A DNA stretch of 64,000 bases from Candidatus Cloacimonadota bacterium. Its GTDB lineage: Bacteria; Cloacimonadota; Cloacimonadia; Cloacimonadales; TCS61. A program made the translations under genes and the position numbers. Within the stretch, counting starts at the first letter, position 1. Every line of letters starts with the position of its first letter. Below, one piece after another: positions 55,656 to 64,000 of this stretch. The stretch spans positions 94,859-158,858 of the forward strand of contig JASUTE010000002.1 of the NCBI GenBank assembly GCA_030445745.1, given 5' to 3'. The notes under the pieces were generated by a model that worked only from the letters and a program-made list of their open reading frames with translations, was not told the DNA's origin and did no database searches.

Positions 55656-57401
55656 TTATTTTTCCCTCAGGTTTCCGTAAAAGCGAACTAATTGTGCTGC
55701 CAAAGGTGCTGCATCGCTACCGCCGCCGCCACCAGCTTCTAAAAATACTGTAAAAGAGATTTCTGGCTCTTCCCAACCAGCATAACCACAAAACCAGGCG
55801 TGAGTAGTATCCGACATATGATTTTCTGCTGAACCAGTTTTTCCATAAACTTTTATGTCTGGTAAACTGGCTGCAGTTCCGGTACCATAGTTTCCATTTA
55901 CTACTTCATAAAGAGCTTCTTGAATTATTTTGATATTTTCGGGAGATACAGGTAGTGATTTAGTTTGTACTTGTTCTGGGTTGGTATCGATAGTTTTTTG
56001 AAAAAGATGGGGAGTATGCCAAAGCCCATTATTAGCTAATGCATTATAGAAGGAACACATCTGCAAAGGTGTTACCAGCAATTCTCCCTGTCCAATAGTA
56101 AGGTTCACCTTCAAACCAGTAAAACTGATGTTTTTGCCATAGTTTTCGCTATACCACTGGCGGGTGGGGAAAAATCCTGCTCGTTCCATCGGAAGGTCGA
56201 TACCCGCTTTCACAGTTAAAAAATTCTGTTTAGTAAAATCGTGAAATTCGGTGAAGGGGATGAGTAGAGAGAGGTCATAAAAATACACATCGCAGGAATA
56301 TTTTATTGCATCAGTTAAATTTAGTTTTCCATGTCCCTCTTCATACCAGCATTTATAGTATCTAGGGCCAATTTGCATACCACCGGTGCATTCAGTTAAT
56401 TTTGTTTCACGTTCCACTAAGTTATTCTGCAGTCCAAAAAGAGCAGGGATTGGTTTAAAAACAGAACCTGGAGGATAAGTGCCGTGGATAATTCTATCCA
56501 ACATAGGTTTATCTGTATCTTGCAGTATATTTTGCCATTCATTATTGGAAATTCCACCAACAAAAATATTAGGATCGTAGCTGGGAAAACTGGAATAAGC
56601 TAAAATACCACCAGATTGAACATCCATTACTACTATGCAGCCTTTACCTTTTTCTGATAGTAGAGCATCGGTGTATTGTTGCAATCTGTTATCAATAGTT
56701 AAAATTAAAGTTTCACCATCAGTAGCTGGTTTGTTCAAGTTATGTTTAAGAAAATCTAAGTTTTTGCCACCAGCATCGACTTGTAAAATTGTATAGCCTT
56801 CCTGCCCGCGTAACCGCTTTTCGTATTGCTTTTCCAGTCCAGTTTTGCCTATCATACTGTTTATTGTGTAGCCTTCAGGCTTTCTTTTTTCATATTCGCT
56901 TTCGCTTATCTTTCCTACATAACCGGTAAAATGGTTAGGATATATATATTCCCTGATATCTTCACTTCTAAAAAACAAAGAGGGGTAGTAATTCTTCTTT
57001 TCAGAAATCTTTACAAATGTTTTGTAATCAATATTTTGGAAGAGTAGGATATCATGATAGAGGCGGAATCGATTTTGGTATATAATCTGTTCGATCTCTT
57101 CTGGGGTTTTGGGAAAATTGGTCGCCAAAAAATTTATCAGTGCTTTTTTATCTTCTATCTTGCCAGGGGTCATATACAAATTTCGGGAAGGTTTATTCAC
57201 AGCTATGGGTTCGTAGTTCCTATCGTAGATCTCACCGCGAACAGGCTTTATTTTTTTTAATCTAACAAAGTTGTTTTGGGCAATCTCGGCATACTTTTCT
57301 CCATTCAAAATCTGGATTTTGTAAAGAGTAAATATTATTAGCAGATATAGCCCAAGCAAAGCAAATTTCAAAAAAATGCTAAATTGTTTTCTTTTATACA
57401 T
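55656..57401 (-). CDS. mrdA: penicillin-binding protein 2
   Basis: 581 residues: one N-terminal membrane helix, a dimerisation domain with RGEIYDRNYEPIAVN, then the transpeptidase domain. The active-site motifs are PPGSVFKP (SxxK), YSCDVYFYD (in the SxN position, SCD) and YGKTGSAEN (KTG). It is the class B enzyme that cross-links lateral wall with RodA. It overlaps mreD by 8 bases. Confidence 0.96.
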   Translation of the reverse strand: MYKRKQFSIFLKFALLGLYLLIIFTLYKIQILNGEKYAEIAQNNFVRLKKIKPVRGEIYDRNYEPIAVNKPSRNLYMTPGKIEDKKALINFLATNFPKTPEEIEQIIYQNRFRLYHDILLFQNIDYKTFVKISEKKNYYPSLFFRSEDIREYIYPNHFTGYVGKISESEYEKRKPEGYTINSMIGKTGLEKQYEKRLRGQEGYTILQVDAGGKNLDFLKHNLNKPATDGETLILTIDNRLQQYTDALLSEKGKGCIVVMDVQSGGILAYSSFPSYDPNIFVGGISNNEWQNILQDTDKPMLDRIIHGTYPPGSVFKPIPALFGLQNNLVERETKLTECTGGMQIGPRYYKCWYEEGHGKLNLTDAIKYSCDVYFYDLSLLIPFTEFHDFTKQNFLTVKAGIDLPMERAGFFPTRQWYSENYGKNISFTGLKVNLTIGQGELLVTPLQMCSFYNALANNGLWHTPHLFQKTIDTNPEQVQTKSLPVSPENIKIIQEALYEVVNGNYGTGTAASLPDIKVYGKTGSAENHMSDTTHAWFCGYAGWEEPEISFTVFLEAGGGGGSDAAPLAAQLVRFYGNLREK

Positions 57402-57879
57402 CTATCCAAACCCTAAGACGGTCGAGTAAAATGAAAAAATAGACCATAATAAAACAAATAGCAGTGTTATAGAAAACAGAAATAATATTAGAAGTAAGGA
57501 TCTTAGTTGCAGGCGAGTTTGTTAAGATAAAGAAAAATGTGTAAAATAGGTCATTTAAGAATACCAGTAGAAAGATACTGAAAATAACTACAGAGAACTT
57601 TGCCTTATTAATACTTTTATGGAAATTACTCACTAAAAAAGCGATTACAGTTAAAGAAAGTGCATTCAGCCCGATGATACCTGGATAGTTCAAATCGAAG
57701 GCTAAGCCCAAAAAGAAGGCAAATATCATAACGCCGTTAGCACTTAGGCGCAAGGCCAAGAATATAACGAAGGGAATAAGAAAATTGGGGATATTATGCA
57801 TAATTGCCAAAGAGGGAGCAATTAGGATCTGAAAATATATCAGAATTATGGCAGCTAAAATATATTTTACTATTCTCAT
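57394..57879 (-). CDS. mreD: rod-shape protein MreD
   Basis: 161 residues, five or six membrane helices, the size of MreD. AFFLGLAFDLNYPGIIGLNALSL includes the D-hydrophobic-Gly pattern typical for the family. The sequence is weakly conserved, but its position between mreC and mrdA supports the name. Confidence 0.85.
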   Translation of the reverse strand: MRIVKYILAAIILIYFQILIAPSLAIMHNIPNFLIPFVIFLALRLSANGVMIFAFFLGLAFDLNYPGIIGLNALSLTVIAFLVSNFHKSINKAKFSVVIFSIFLLVFLNDLFYTFFFILTNSPATKILTSNIISVFYNTAICFIMVYFFILLDRLRVWIDV

Positions 57880-57882
57880 CGT

Positions 57883-58560
57883 TTATTTAATTTCTCTAAT
57901 TATACAAATAGGAGTCAATTCAGCAGCTTGACCCTGAGGGTTATCTTTCATTATAGTTTCCAATAATAGGCTGTTAATTCCCGAACTTTTCCCAATTACC
58001 CAGCTCCCGCCAATATCATTTATATCCATTATAGCTGTTTCAAAGCCAAATTTATCACAAATTTTTCGAGCTACTTTATCCGGTTGGGCTGGCCCCTTTA
58101 TAACACAGTTTTCATAGGGAGGTACTGGGGAGGTGGTAGCAGCATCTATCAGAGCGGCTTGTTTACCAGCAATTCTATAAAAATCTCCCTTGCGACCTAT
58201 TAATTTACCTAAAGCACCGCCAGCAGCTGCCAACAATATTCTAAAACTGCCTACCTCGTCGATAGCACATTGCATGCTGGTTGGAGCGCGTAAACCAATA
58301 CCATATTCCACATTAGCCACAAAAGGCCATAGAATTTTAGCTAAGAATCCTACTTTAATTTGGGAAACAGGTATGGCTCTACCTTGTGTGATTGCCAAGG
58401 GACTTTCACTGATAGTTATAATATCACCAGTTTGCAAAATAGGAACAGCATAATGTTCTATCACATCCAAAATGTCGTCTTTCTCATTAAGGATCTTGGT
58501 TTTCACCAAAATTCTCTGAAAGGTTTTTCCTGCTACATTAATTTGTGAACTCGTGTTCAT
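57883..58560 (-). CDS. CofE-like (F420 gamma-glutamyl ligase family) protein in the mre operon
   Basis: 225 residues. The start has LQTGDIITISESPLAITQGR, close to the GDVLVVTSKIVSKAEGR of coenzyme F420-0:L-glutamate ligases. VIKGPAQPDKVARKICDKFG, AIMDINDIGGSWVIGKSSG and a C-terminal QAAELTPI also fit that family. CofE adds glutamate to F420, but many bacteria without F420 carry homologues of unknown role. Here it lies between mreC and mreD, overlapping mreC by 23 bases, so it is expressed with the cell-elongation genes. No other F420 gene was recognised in the window. Confidence 0.75.
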   Translation of the reverse strand: MNTSSQINVAGKTFQRILVKTKILNEKDDILDVIEHYAVPILQTGDIITISESPLAITQGRAIPVSQIKVGFLAKILWPFVANVEYGIGLRAPTSMQCAIDEVGSFRILLAAAGGALGKLIGRKGDFYRIAGKQAALIDAATTSPVPPYENCVIKGPAQPDKVARKICDKFGFETAIMDINDIGGSWVIGKSSGINSLLLETIMKDNPQGQAAELTPICIIREIK

Positions 58561-59323
58561 AACTAATGTCCTTCTTATCCAACAAAATTATCACCTGGTT
58601 CAGCTTACTAGGTTCCACAAAAGGCTTTATCTTTGCTTGGATATAAATTTTATCGGGAGAACGATCGATACCTGAAACTATACCAACCGGGTAATTTTTG
58701 GGAAATATTGTAGAGATATTGGAAGTCACAACGCTATCGCCCAAAGCGATGTCAGCACCAGGCTTTATTTGGCTCATATAGGAATTTTGAAAATTATCCG
58801 ATTCTAAAAGGCCTTGCAGGTTATTTCTTTTCAGCATAACGCTTAGTTTAAAATTGGAATGGTTAAAAGGTAGAATAATAGAATAATTTTGCAACGAATT
58901 AATAGTTTTTCCTACTATTCCTTGGTTAGAAATTACTGGAAGCTCCGCTAATACACCAGCAGATATACCTTTATCCACCACCAGATTTTTCTCCCTGTAG
59001 AGCCCTGTGTAGCCAATTATATCTGCAATAACGTAGTTTTCTGTACCAACAGTAAAAGTAAAATCTATATTTTCTACTGTTTCCAAATAGTTTTCTAACT
59101 GGTTTAGTTCAATGGTTTTTTGTGCCAATTCTTGTTGCAAAGTTCTGTTCATATCCCGCAAATCGGTTAATTCCTCTATTTTATTCAAACTATTTACAAA
59201 CGGTAGATAGAGCGTTTTCCCTATAAATTGTGCTTTTGCTACTCTTTTTTCATGATTACCCGAAAGCAGAAATAATGCTAGGATAATTAATACAGCTAGA
59301 GTACCACTTTTTTTCACGATCAA
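58538..59323 (-). CDS. mreC: rod-shape protein MreC
   Basis: 261 residues: an N-terminal membrane helix, a short coiled coil (about 35-70), then beta-domains with LPVISNQGIVGKTI, LGDSVVTSNISTIFPKNYPV and GIVSGI, characteristic of MreC. It links MreB to PBP2. The 5' end overlaps mreB by 4 bases. Confidence 0.95.
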   Translation of the reverse strand: MIVKKSGTLAVLIILALFLLSGNHEKRVAKAQFIGKTLYLPFVNSLNKIEELTDLRDMNRTLQQELAQKTIELNQLENYLETVENIDFTFTVGTENYVIADIIGYTGLYREKNLVVDKGISAGVLAELPVISNQGIVGKTINSLQNYSIILPFNHSNFKLSVMLKRNNLQGLLESDNFQNSYMSQIKPGADIALGDSVVTSNISTIFPKNYPVGIVSGIDRSPDKIYIQAKIKPFVEPSKLNQVIILLDKKDISYEHEFTN

Positions 59324-60357
59324 TTTTCTATTTTTTTAATTAAAACTTCTCGATAATCATCCAAATTATCCATTATGCGGCCACTACCTTTTACCACGCA
59401 AATAAGTGATTCAGGAATGACGTGAACAGGCAAATCGACTGCCTCCTGCAGTTTGCGATCTAATCCTTTTAATTGGGCTCCACCTCCAGTAAGAATTATC
59501 CCACGGTCAGCAATATCAGCTGCCAATTCTGGAGCCGTTTTTTCAAATAAGCGTTTTACAGCATCTATCATGGAAAGCACGGTTTCTGACAACGCTTCTC
59601 GTATTTCTTCCGAGGTAACTTCTACTGTAATAGGATAACCTGTGATAATATCACGGCCACGTACTTCCATTTTTAGTTCTTGTTCCAAAGGAAAAGCCGA
59701 CCCGATCTGTTTTTTTATGTTTTCGGCTGTTAGTGTACCTACAAAAATGTTATTTTTCTTTCGCAGATAGCTTATAATATCCTGATCCATTTTATCGCCA
59801 CCAATACGAATGGAACTGTGGACCACGATATGCGATAGCGATATTACTGCTATCTCAGTGGTGCCACCACCTATATCCATTACCAGGTTTCCCTGAGGTT
59901 TGTGGATAGGTAAATCGGCACCAATTGCCGCTGCTACCGGCTCGGAAACTAAATGTACTTCCCTGGCACCAGCATGCAAAGCACTGTCTCGTACAGCTCG
60001 TTTTTCCACTTCAGTAATGCCGGAAGGAACACAAACCACCACGCGCGGTTTAATTAGAAAACGTTTCTTCTGCGCCCGCAATATCAAGTTGCGCAGCATC
60101 AACTCGGTTACTTGAAAATCGGCGATAACGCCATCTTTTAATGGCTTTATTACCCTTACTTCTTCCGGGTTCTTGCCCAGCATATCTTTGGCATCTTGAC
60201 CTATGGCGATTAATTTTTTATTATCATTGGAAACGGCAACTACCGATGGTTCATCGATAACTATACCTACACCCTTGCGGTATACTAAAGTGTTTGCTGT
60301 CCCCAAATCGATCGCTATATCGTTAGAGAAAAAATCGTTCAGTCCTTTAAATAACAT
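59320..60357 (-). CDS. mreB: rod-shape actin homologue MreB
   Basis: 345 residues. Actin-fold motifs: DLGTANTLVY (phosphate 1), LVMDIGGGTTEIAVISL (phosphate 2) and GIILTGGGAQLKGLD (adenosine). First gene of the mreB-mreC-(CofE-like)-mreD-mrdA-rodA operon. GGAGGAT lies 3 bases before the ATG. A -35-like TTGACT occurs on the minus strand at 60468-60473. Confidence 0.98.
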   Translation of the reverse strand: MLFKGLNDFFSNDIAIDLGTANTLVYRKGVGIVIDEPSVVAVSNDNKKLIAIGQDAKDMLGKNPEEVRVIKPLKDGVIADFQVTELMLRNLILRAQKKRFLIKPRVVVCVPSGITEVEKRAVRDSALHAGAREVHLVSEPVAAAIGADLPIHKPQGNLVMDIGGGTTEIAVISLSHIVVHSSIRIGGDKMDQDIISYLRKKNNIFVGTLTAENIKKQIGSAFPLEQELKMEVRGRDIITGYPITVEVTSEEIREALSETVLSMIDAVKRLFEKTAPELAADIADRGIILTGGGAQLKGLDRKLQEAVDLPVHVIPESLICVVKGSGRIMDNLDDYREVLIKKIEN

Positions 60358-60515
60358 AAATCCTCCGAGAGTTTGTAAGTATCAGAAGCCAAGTTAGATT
60401 GCTAAATTTCTGGCAAATTCGCTCTTTCGCTCCTGCTCCTATCTAAAAAACAAATAATAAGTTTTTAAGTCAAGTAATATTAACTGCTAGTGCCAAAAAG
60501 ATCTTACAATAAAAA

Positions 60516-60542
60516 ATAGCAGTCTTTTGGCAGGAGTGCTAA
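60516..60542 (+). promoter_or_regulatory. CIRCE-like operator (HrcA site) upstream of htpG
   Basis: ATAGCAGTC, a 9-base gap, then GAGTGCTAA. The CIRCE consensus is TTAGCACTC-N9-GAGTGCTAA; the right arm is perfect, the left has two changes. It ends 7 bases before the -35 box of the htpG promoter. CIRCE is known mostly on groE and dnaK operons, so its use on htpG is of interest. Confidence 0.7.
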
Positions 60543-60549
60543 AAATTTT

Positions 60550-60577
60550 TTGACAAATCTGCAGCCCGATTTATTTT
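60550..60577 (+). promoter_or_regulatory. promoter of htpG
   Basis: A perfect TTGACA (60550-60555) and TATTTT (60572-60577) with 16-base spacing, 34 bases upstream of the htpG ATG and directly after the CIRCE-like operator. The arrangement fits a housekeeping-sigma promoter repressed by HrcA. Confidence 0.55.
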
Positions 60578-60611
60578 ATCTCTTAAATTAACCGAAGAGA
60601 AGGAGTAGCTT

Positions 60612-62609
60612 ATGGTTCAAGATAGCAAAGGAAAACTTTCCATTCATACTGAAAATATCTTTCCTATTATTAAAAAATGGCTCTATTCCGAGCACGATAT
60701 TTTTCTGCGTGAACTTATTTCCAATGCAGTAGATGCTATGGAAAAAAGGCGTGCGATAGATCCGAGTGTGGATCCTAAAGAGTTAAAAGTTGAATTAAAA
60801 ATTAAAAAAGGGAAAAAAGCTCTGGAGATAATTGATTATGGTATCGGAATGACAGCTAACGAAATAAAAAAATATATAAATCAGATAGCTTTTTCCGGTG
60901 CTGAAGATTTTATTAAAAAATACAAAGACAAACAATCTTCCATAATTGGTCATTTTGGATTGGGTTTCTATTCCGCTTTCATGGTTTCCAAAAAGGTAAC
61001 TATCGATTCTCTTTCCTACAAAAAAAATTCAAAACCTGCTTATTGGGAATGCGAAGGCAAAACCGAATACATTTTGAAAGAGGGAAAAAGGAAAAAACCA
61101 GGTACTACCGTTACCGTTTATTTTAACGACGACAATAAGCAGTATTTGGAAGAAGCCAAGATAAAAGAGTTGGTGCAAAAATACAGTAACTTTATGCCTT
61201 TCCCAATCGTGATGGGCAAAGAAACCTTGAATATTAAAGAAGCTTTGTGGAACAAAAAACCCGATAAGTTGAAAGACAAAGACTATAAAGAATTTTACAA
61301 AAAATTGTTCAACGACTACCAGGATCCACTTTTCTGGATCCATCTAAATGTGGATTTTCCCTTTAATTTAAAAGGGATTTTGTATTTTCCACCGCTTAGA
61401 AATCAGATCGATATAAACCAAGGGGAAGTGAAACTTTTCTGCAACAATGTGTTTGTAGCCGACAACCTGAAACAGATAATTCCAGATTTCTTGCTGTTGT
61501 TAAAGGGCGGAATCGATATTCCCGATATTCCTTTGAACGTTTCTCGTAGTTTCTTACAGGAAGATGCTACCGTGCGCAAGATATCTCAGTATATCATCAA
61601 GAAAATAGCTGATAGCCTGAAAGATATCTTTAAAAATGAGCGGAAACGGTACGAAGATTTCTGGCCCGATATCCAGAATTTCATTAAATATGGTATTCTT
61701 ACTAATGACAAATTCTCGGAAGCAATGCATAAATACATTCTGTTTAAAACCACGCAGGGCGATTACATTACAGTGCAGGAATATTTAGATAGAAATAAGA
61801 CAGATGAAAAACCTCGCAAAATTTACTACGCTGCTAGCGAAGACACTCAGGTTTCATATATAAATTTGATGAAAGAGCAAGGCCTCGAAATTATTTACAG
61901 CGATTCTATTATGGATAATCACATCTTCCAGCAGCTGGAAACCAAGTTGGGAAATGTTTCCTTTGTCCGCGTGGATTCCGAAATAAACGAAAAACTGGTG
62001 GATTCCGAACATAAAGAGGTGGTAGATACCAATAATAAAACACAATCGGAAAAGATAAAAGAGATCTTTGATAAAACTCTGAACGACAATATTGAAGCAG
62101 CTTTCAATAAAGATTCCTATACCGATTTTATCAAGAAATATCCCGATGCGGTTACCACACTTTCACCCTATATTCGTACCGACAAAGATTTTACGTACAT
62201 CAAACCTTACGATATCCCGCCAGCAGTGCGCGAAAAACTGGGTAAAGAAGCTTTCAATGCTATTATGGAAAAAGTGAATCTGACTATTACCACTCAGGTG
62301 AAACATCTGAAAACAAAGGATATTCCGGCTATGCTGGTTTTCAACGAATTTATGCGCCGCTTCCAAGAAATGAACAGTTTGTATAGACAAGAACAACCAG
62401 ATATGCTACAAAATCACTCCATTATTGTGAATGCTTCCAATAAAACAGTACAAAAAATTGTGAAATTATACGAAGAAGGTAAAACTGATAAGGTAAAAAC
62501 TTTAGTACACTACATTCACGATTTGGCTATGCTGGAGCAGAAACAATTTACCGGTAAAGAACTGCAGCAATTCATTTCCCAGGCAAATAAAGTTCTGCAA
62601 ATGGTTTAA
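60612..62609 (+). CDS. htpG: chaperone Hsp90 (HtpG)
   Basis: 665 residues. The N-terminal ATPase domain has FLRELISNAVDAMEK, LEIIDYGIGMT and IGHFGLGFYSAFMV. The middle domain includes NVSRSFLQEDATVR. The C-terminal dimerisation part is somewhat longer than in E. coli (624 residues). AAGGAG precedes the ATG. The upstream CIRCE-like site suggests heat-shock control. A terminator follows. Confidence 0.97.
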   Translation: MVQDSKGKLSIHTENIFPIIKKWLYSEHDIFLRELISNAVDAMEKRRAIDPSVDPKELKVELKIKKGKKALEIIDYGIGMTANEIKKYINQIAFSGAEDFIKKYKDKQSSIIGHFGLGFYSAFMVSKKVTIDSLSYKKNSKPAYWECEGKTEYILKEGKRKKPGTTVTVYFNDDNKQYLEEAKIKELVQKYSNFMPFPIVMGKETLNIKEALWNKKPDKLKDKDYKEFYKKLFNDYQDPLFWIHLNVDFPFNLKGILYFPPLRNQIDINQGEVKLFCNNVFVADNLKQIIPDFLLLLKGGIDIPDIPLNVSRSFLQEDATVRKISQYIIKKIADSLKDIFKNERKRYEDFWPDIQNFIKYGILTNDKFSEAMHKYILFKTTQGDYITVQEYLDRNKTDEKPRKIYYAASEDTQVSYINLMKEQGLEIIYSDSIMDNHIFQQLETKLGNVSFVRVDSEINEKLVDSEHKEVVDTNNKTQSEKIKEIFDKTLNDNIEAAFNKDSYTDFIKKYPDAVTTLSPYIRTDKDFTYIKPYDIPPAVREKLGKEAFNAIMEKVNLTITTQVKHLKTKDIPAMLVFNEFMRRFQEMNSLYRQEQPDMLQNHSIIVNASNKTVQKIVKLYEEGKTDKVKTLVHYIHDLAMLEQKQFTGKELQQFISQANKVLQMV

Positions 62610-62619
62610 AACTACTTGA

Positions 62620-62647
62620 CGGCTTGCTTCGGCAGGCCGTTTTTTTA
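62620..62647 (+). terminator. rho-independent terminator of htpG
   Basis: ACGGCTTGC and GCAGGCCGT form a 9-bp stem with one wobble pair, capped by a stable TTCG loop and followed by a run of T. Confidence 0.9.
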
Positions 62648-62729
62648 ATACATTTTGGTTAGCAAAATTCTCTTGCGGTGCTAGCCAAATTTACTAACTT
62701 TAAAATTTATTAAAAAGTAGGAGATGATT

Positions 62730-63758
62730 ATGAGTAATAAGCGAGGATTTGCCAGCGATAATAATTCCGGAGTACATCCGCGGCTGTTGCAGGCATTGCA
62801 ACAAGTTAATGTTGGCCACACCATTGCTTACGGCGATGATGACTATACCCACGCGGCGCAAAATTTATTAAAACAACATTTTGGAGAAACAGCACAGAGC
62901 TTTTTCGTGTACAACGGCACTGCGGCTAATGTGCTTTCCCTAAAAGCTATGACCAATTCCTTCAATTCAATCATCTGTGCCGAAACAGCGCATATAAACG
63001 TGGATGAATGCGGGGCACCCGAAAAATTTACTGGCAGCAAACTGCTTAGTGTGGAAACTCCCGATGGCAAATTAACCCCACAGCTTATAAAAAAACATCT
63101 GCATGGGTTTGGATTTGAACACCATTCCCAACCTAAAGTGATCTCGATAACTCAATCTACCGAAATGGGCACGGTTTATACTCCTGCCGAAATAAAGGAG
63201 TTGACCGATTTTGCTCACAAACAGGGATTGTTGGTGCACATGGATGGTGCTCGCCTTTCCAATGCTGCTGCTTATTTGAATCTAAGTTTCCAGCAGATAA
63301 CCGCTGATGTAGGTATAGACGCTGTTTCCTTTGGCTGTACTAAAAATGGTGGTATGTTCGGCGAAGCTATCATCTTCTTCCGACCAGAGCTGGCAGCAAA
63401 TTTTAAATATTATAGGAAACAGGGTATGCAGTTGGCTTCCAAGATGCGCTTTATATCTGCCCAGTACACTGAATTGCTAAAAGATGGTCTTTGGCATCAG
63501 TTAGCTAGCCATTCCAACCAGATGGCGCAAAAATTGGCAAAAGAAGTTGCCCAAATTCCTCAAATAAAAATAACTCAGAAGGTGGAAGCGAACGGTGTTT
63601 TTGCCATTATCCCACCCCGGATAATTCCGCAGTTGCAGGCAGAATATTTCTTTTATATGTGGGATGAACACAACAATGAAGTGCGCTGGATGACCTCTTT
63701 CGATACCCAGCCCGAAGATATCGACAACTTTGTGGCCAAAATAAAGGAGTTGCTATGA
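62730..63758 (+). CDS. ltaE: low-specificity L-threonine aldolase
   Basis: 342 residues from the ATG at 62730, which has GGAG 6 bases upstream; the ATG at 62724 is too close to it. PLP enzyme of the beta-eliminating lyase/threonine aldolase family: [34 protein letters not shown] and the PLP lysine in [10 protein letters not shown]. It splits threonine to glycine and acetaldehyde. Its stop overlaps the macro-domain start (ATGA). Confidence 0.93.
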   Translation: MSNKRGFASDNNSGVHPRLLQALQQVNVGHTIAYGDDDYTHAAQNLLKQHFGETAQSFFVYNGTAANVLSLKAMTNSFNSIICAETAHINVDECGAPEKFTGSKLLSVETPDGKLTPQLIKKHLHGFGFEHHSQPKVISITQSTEMGTVYTPAEIKELTDFAHKQGLLVHMDGARLSNAAAYLNLSFQQITADVGIDAVSFGCTKNGGMFGEAIIFFRPELAANFKYYRKQGMQLASKMRFISAQYTELLKDGLWHQLASHSNQMAQKLAKEVAQIPQIKITQKVEANGVFAIIPPRIIPQLQAEYFFYMWDEHNNEVRWMTSFDTQPEDIDNFVAKIKELL

Positions 63759-64000
63759 GAAACAGGATAAAAGTTTATTTAGGTGACATTACCAAGTTGG
63801 AAGTGGACGCCATTGTGAACGCTGCCAATCGCAGCTTGCTGGGTGGTGGTGGTGTGGATGGCGCTATTCACCGCGCTGCCGGCAAACAGCTTTTGGCCGA
63901 ATGCAAAACTTTGGGTGGTTGCCAAACAGGTGAAGCTAAGCTAACCAAGGGGTATAATTTGCCGGCTAAATTTGTTATTCACACAGTTGGCCCAGTTTGG
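63755..64000 (+). CDS. macro-domain ADP-ribose hydrolase (partial at window edge)
   Basis: 82 residues to the edge. [19 protein letters not shown], the Gly-rich [14 protein letters not shown] and VIHTVGPVW are the classic YmdB/MacroD-type motifs, including the Asn and Asp that bind and hydrolyse O-acetyl-ADP-ribose. AAAGGAG lies upstream. Translationally coupled to the threonine aldolase gene. The 3' end is outside the window. Confidence 0.92.
   Translation, partial: MRNRIKVYLGDITKLEVDAIVNAANRSLLGGGGVDGAIHRAAGKQLLAECKTLGGCQTGEAKLTKGYNLPAKFVIHTVGPVW

Noticed and set aside
56402..56419. parS-like half site (GTTTCACGTTCCAC) in mrdA
   Set aside because: Only one arm matches; the other arm is not a parS arm, and it lies far from the parAB locus in this window.

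Overview
This 64 kb window is AT-rich, densely coded chromosomal DNA from a Gram-negative, FCB-group bacterium. Candidatus Cloacimonadota or a close relative is my best guess. The Gram-negative signs are LolA, an LptE-like lipoprotein, LAB_N and ArnT-like lipid A genes and beta-barrel proteins. The FCB signs are a gingipain-like protease with a C-terminal type IX secretion (T9SS) sorting domain, DUF4837 and DUF3098 proteins, and a short primary-type sigma factor. The phylum call is inference. No rRNA, tRNA or CRISPR was seen, and no stretch over 300 bases lacks a gene.

Layout. 1-1.6 kb (-): a secreted M6-like protease running off the left edge, a zinc-ribbon protein and EF-P. 1.7-8.8 kb (+): an outer-membrane barrel protein, a RecJ-like DHH nuclease, then ferredoxin, geranylgeranyl reductase, polyprenol-kinase-like protein, GT2 transferase and UDP-sugar pyrophosphorylase, which look like one isoprenoid-lipid/glycolipid module. 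8.8-11.3 kb (-): sigma factor, HspR-like repressor, LysM-M23 peptidase and acylphosphatase. 11.3-22.3 kb (+): rsmG-parA-parB, an M23 peptidase and a complete F1Fo ATP synthase operon ending in a strong terminator. A perfect parS palindrome lies inside rsmG and a near-match lies inside the atp operon. 22.3-26.7 kb (+): a glycoside-hydrolase-like protein, an IS relic and a GT2/LAB_N/ArnT-like set. 26.7-33.3 kb (-): lptE-like, rluB-like, ychF, ftsK, lolA, manC and a SLOG protein.

33.3-37.6 kb is an accessory island: an internally deleted IS256-type element, a truncated SLOG paralogue, and a four-gene restriction-modification operon (two methyltransferases, an HNH nuclease and a PD-(D/E)xK nuclease). 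37.6-47.4 kb (-): DUF58, DUF3098 and TPR proteins, envelope proteins, pgsA, ftsX/ftsE, trmN6-like, dut, a prenyl synthase, xseB and an M23 peptidase. 47.6-54.1 kb (+): ptb, rlmH, a small membrane protein, the gingipain-like protease, cdd and trxB. 54.1-60.4 kb (-): the elongasome operon mreB-mreC-(CofE-like)-mreD-mrdA-rodA. 60.5-64 kb (+): htpG behind a CIRCE-like operator, threonine aldolase and a partial macro-domain protein.

The most unusual items are: (1) an F-type ATP synthase with a triplicated six-helix c subunit beside a single-hairpin c subunit carrying a two-carboxylate, Na+-type site; (2) an archaeal-style ferredoxin plus geranylgeranyl reductase pair beside a lipid-alcohol kinase; (3) a CofE-family ligase homologue inside the mre operon; (4) the restriction island and its IS relics, which form a 58-bp inverted repeat around about 10 kb.
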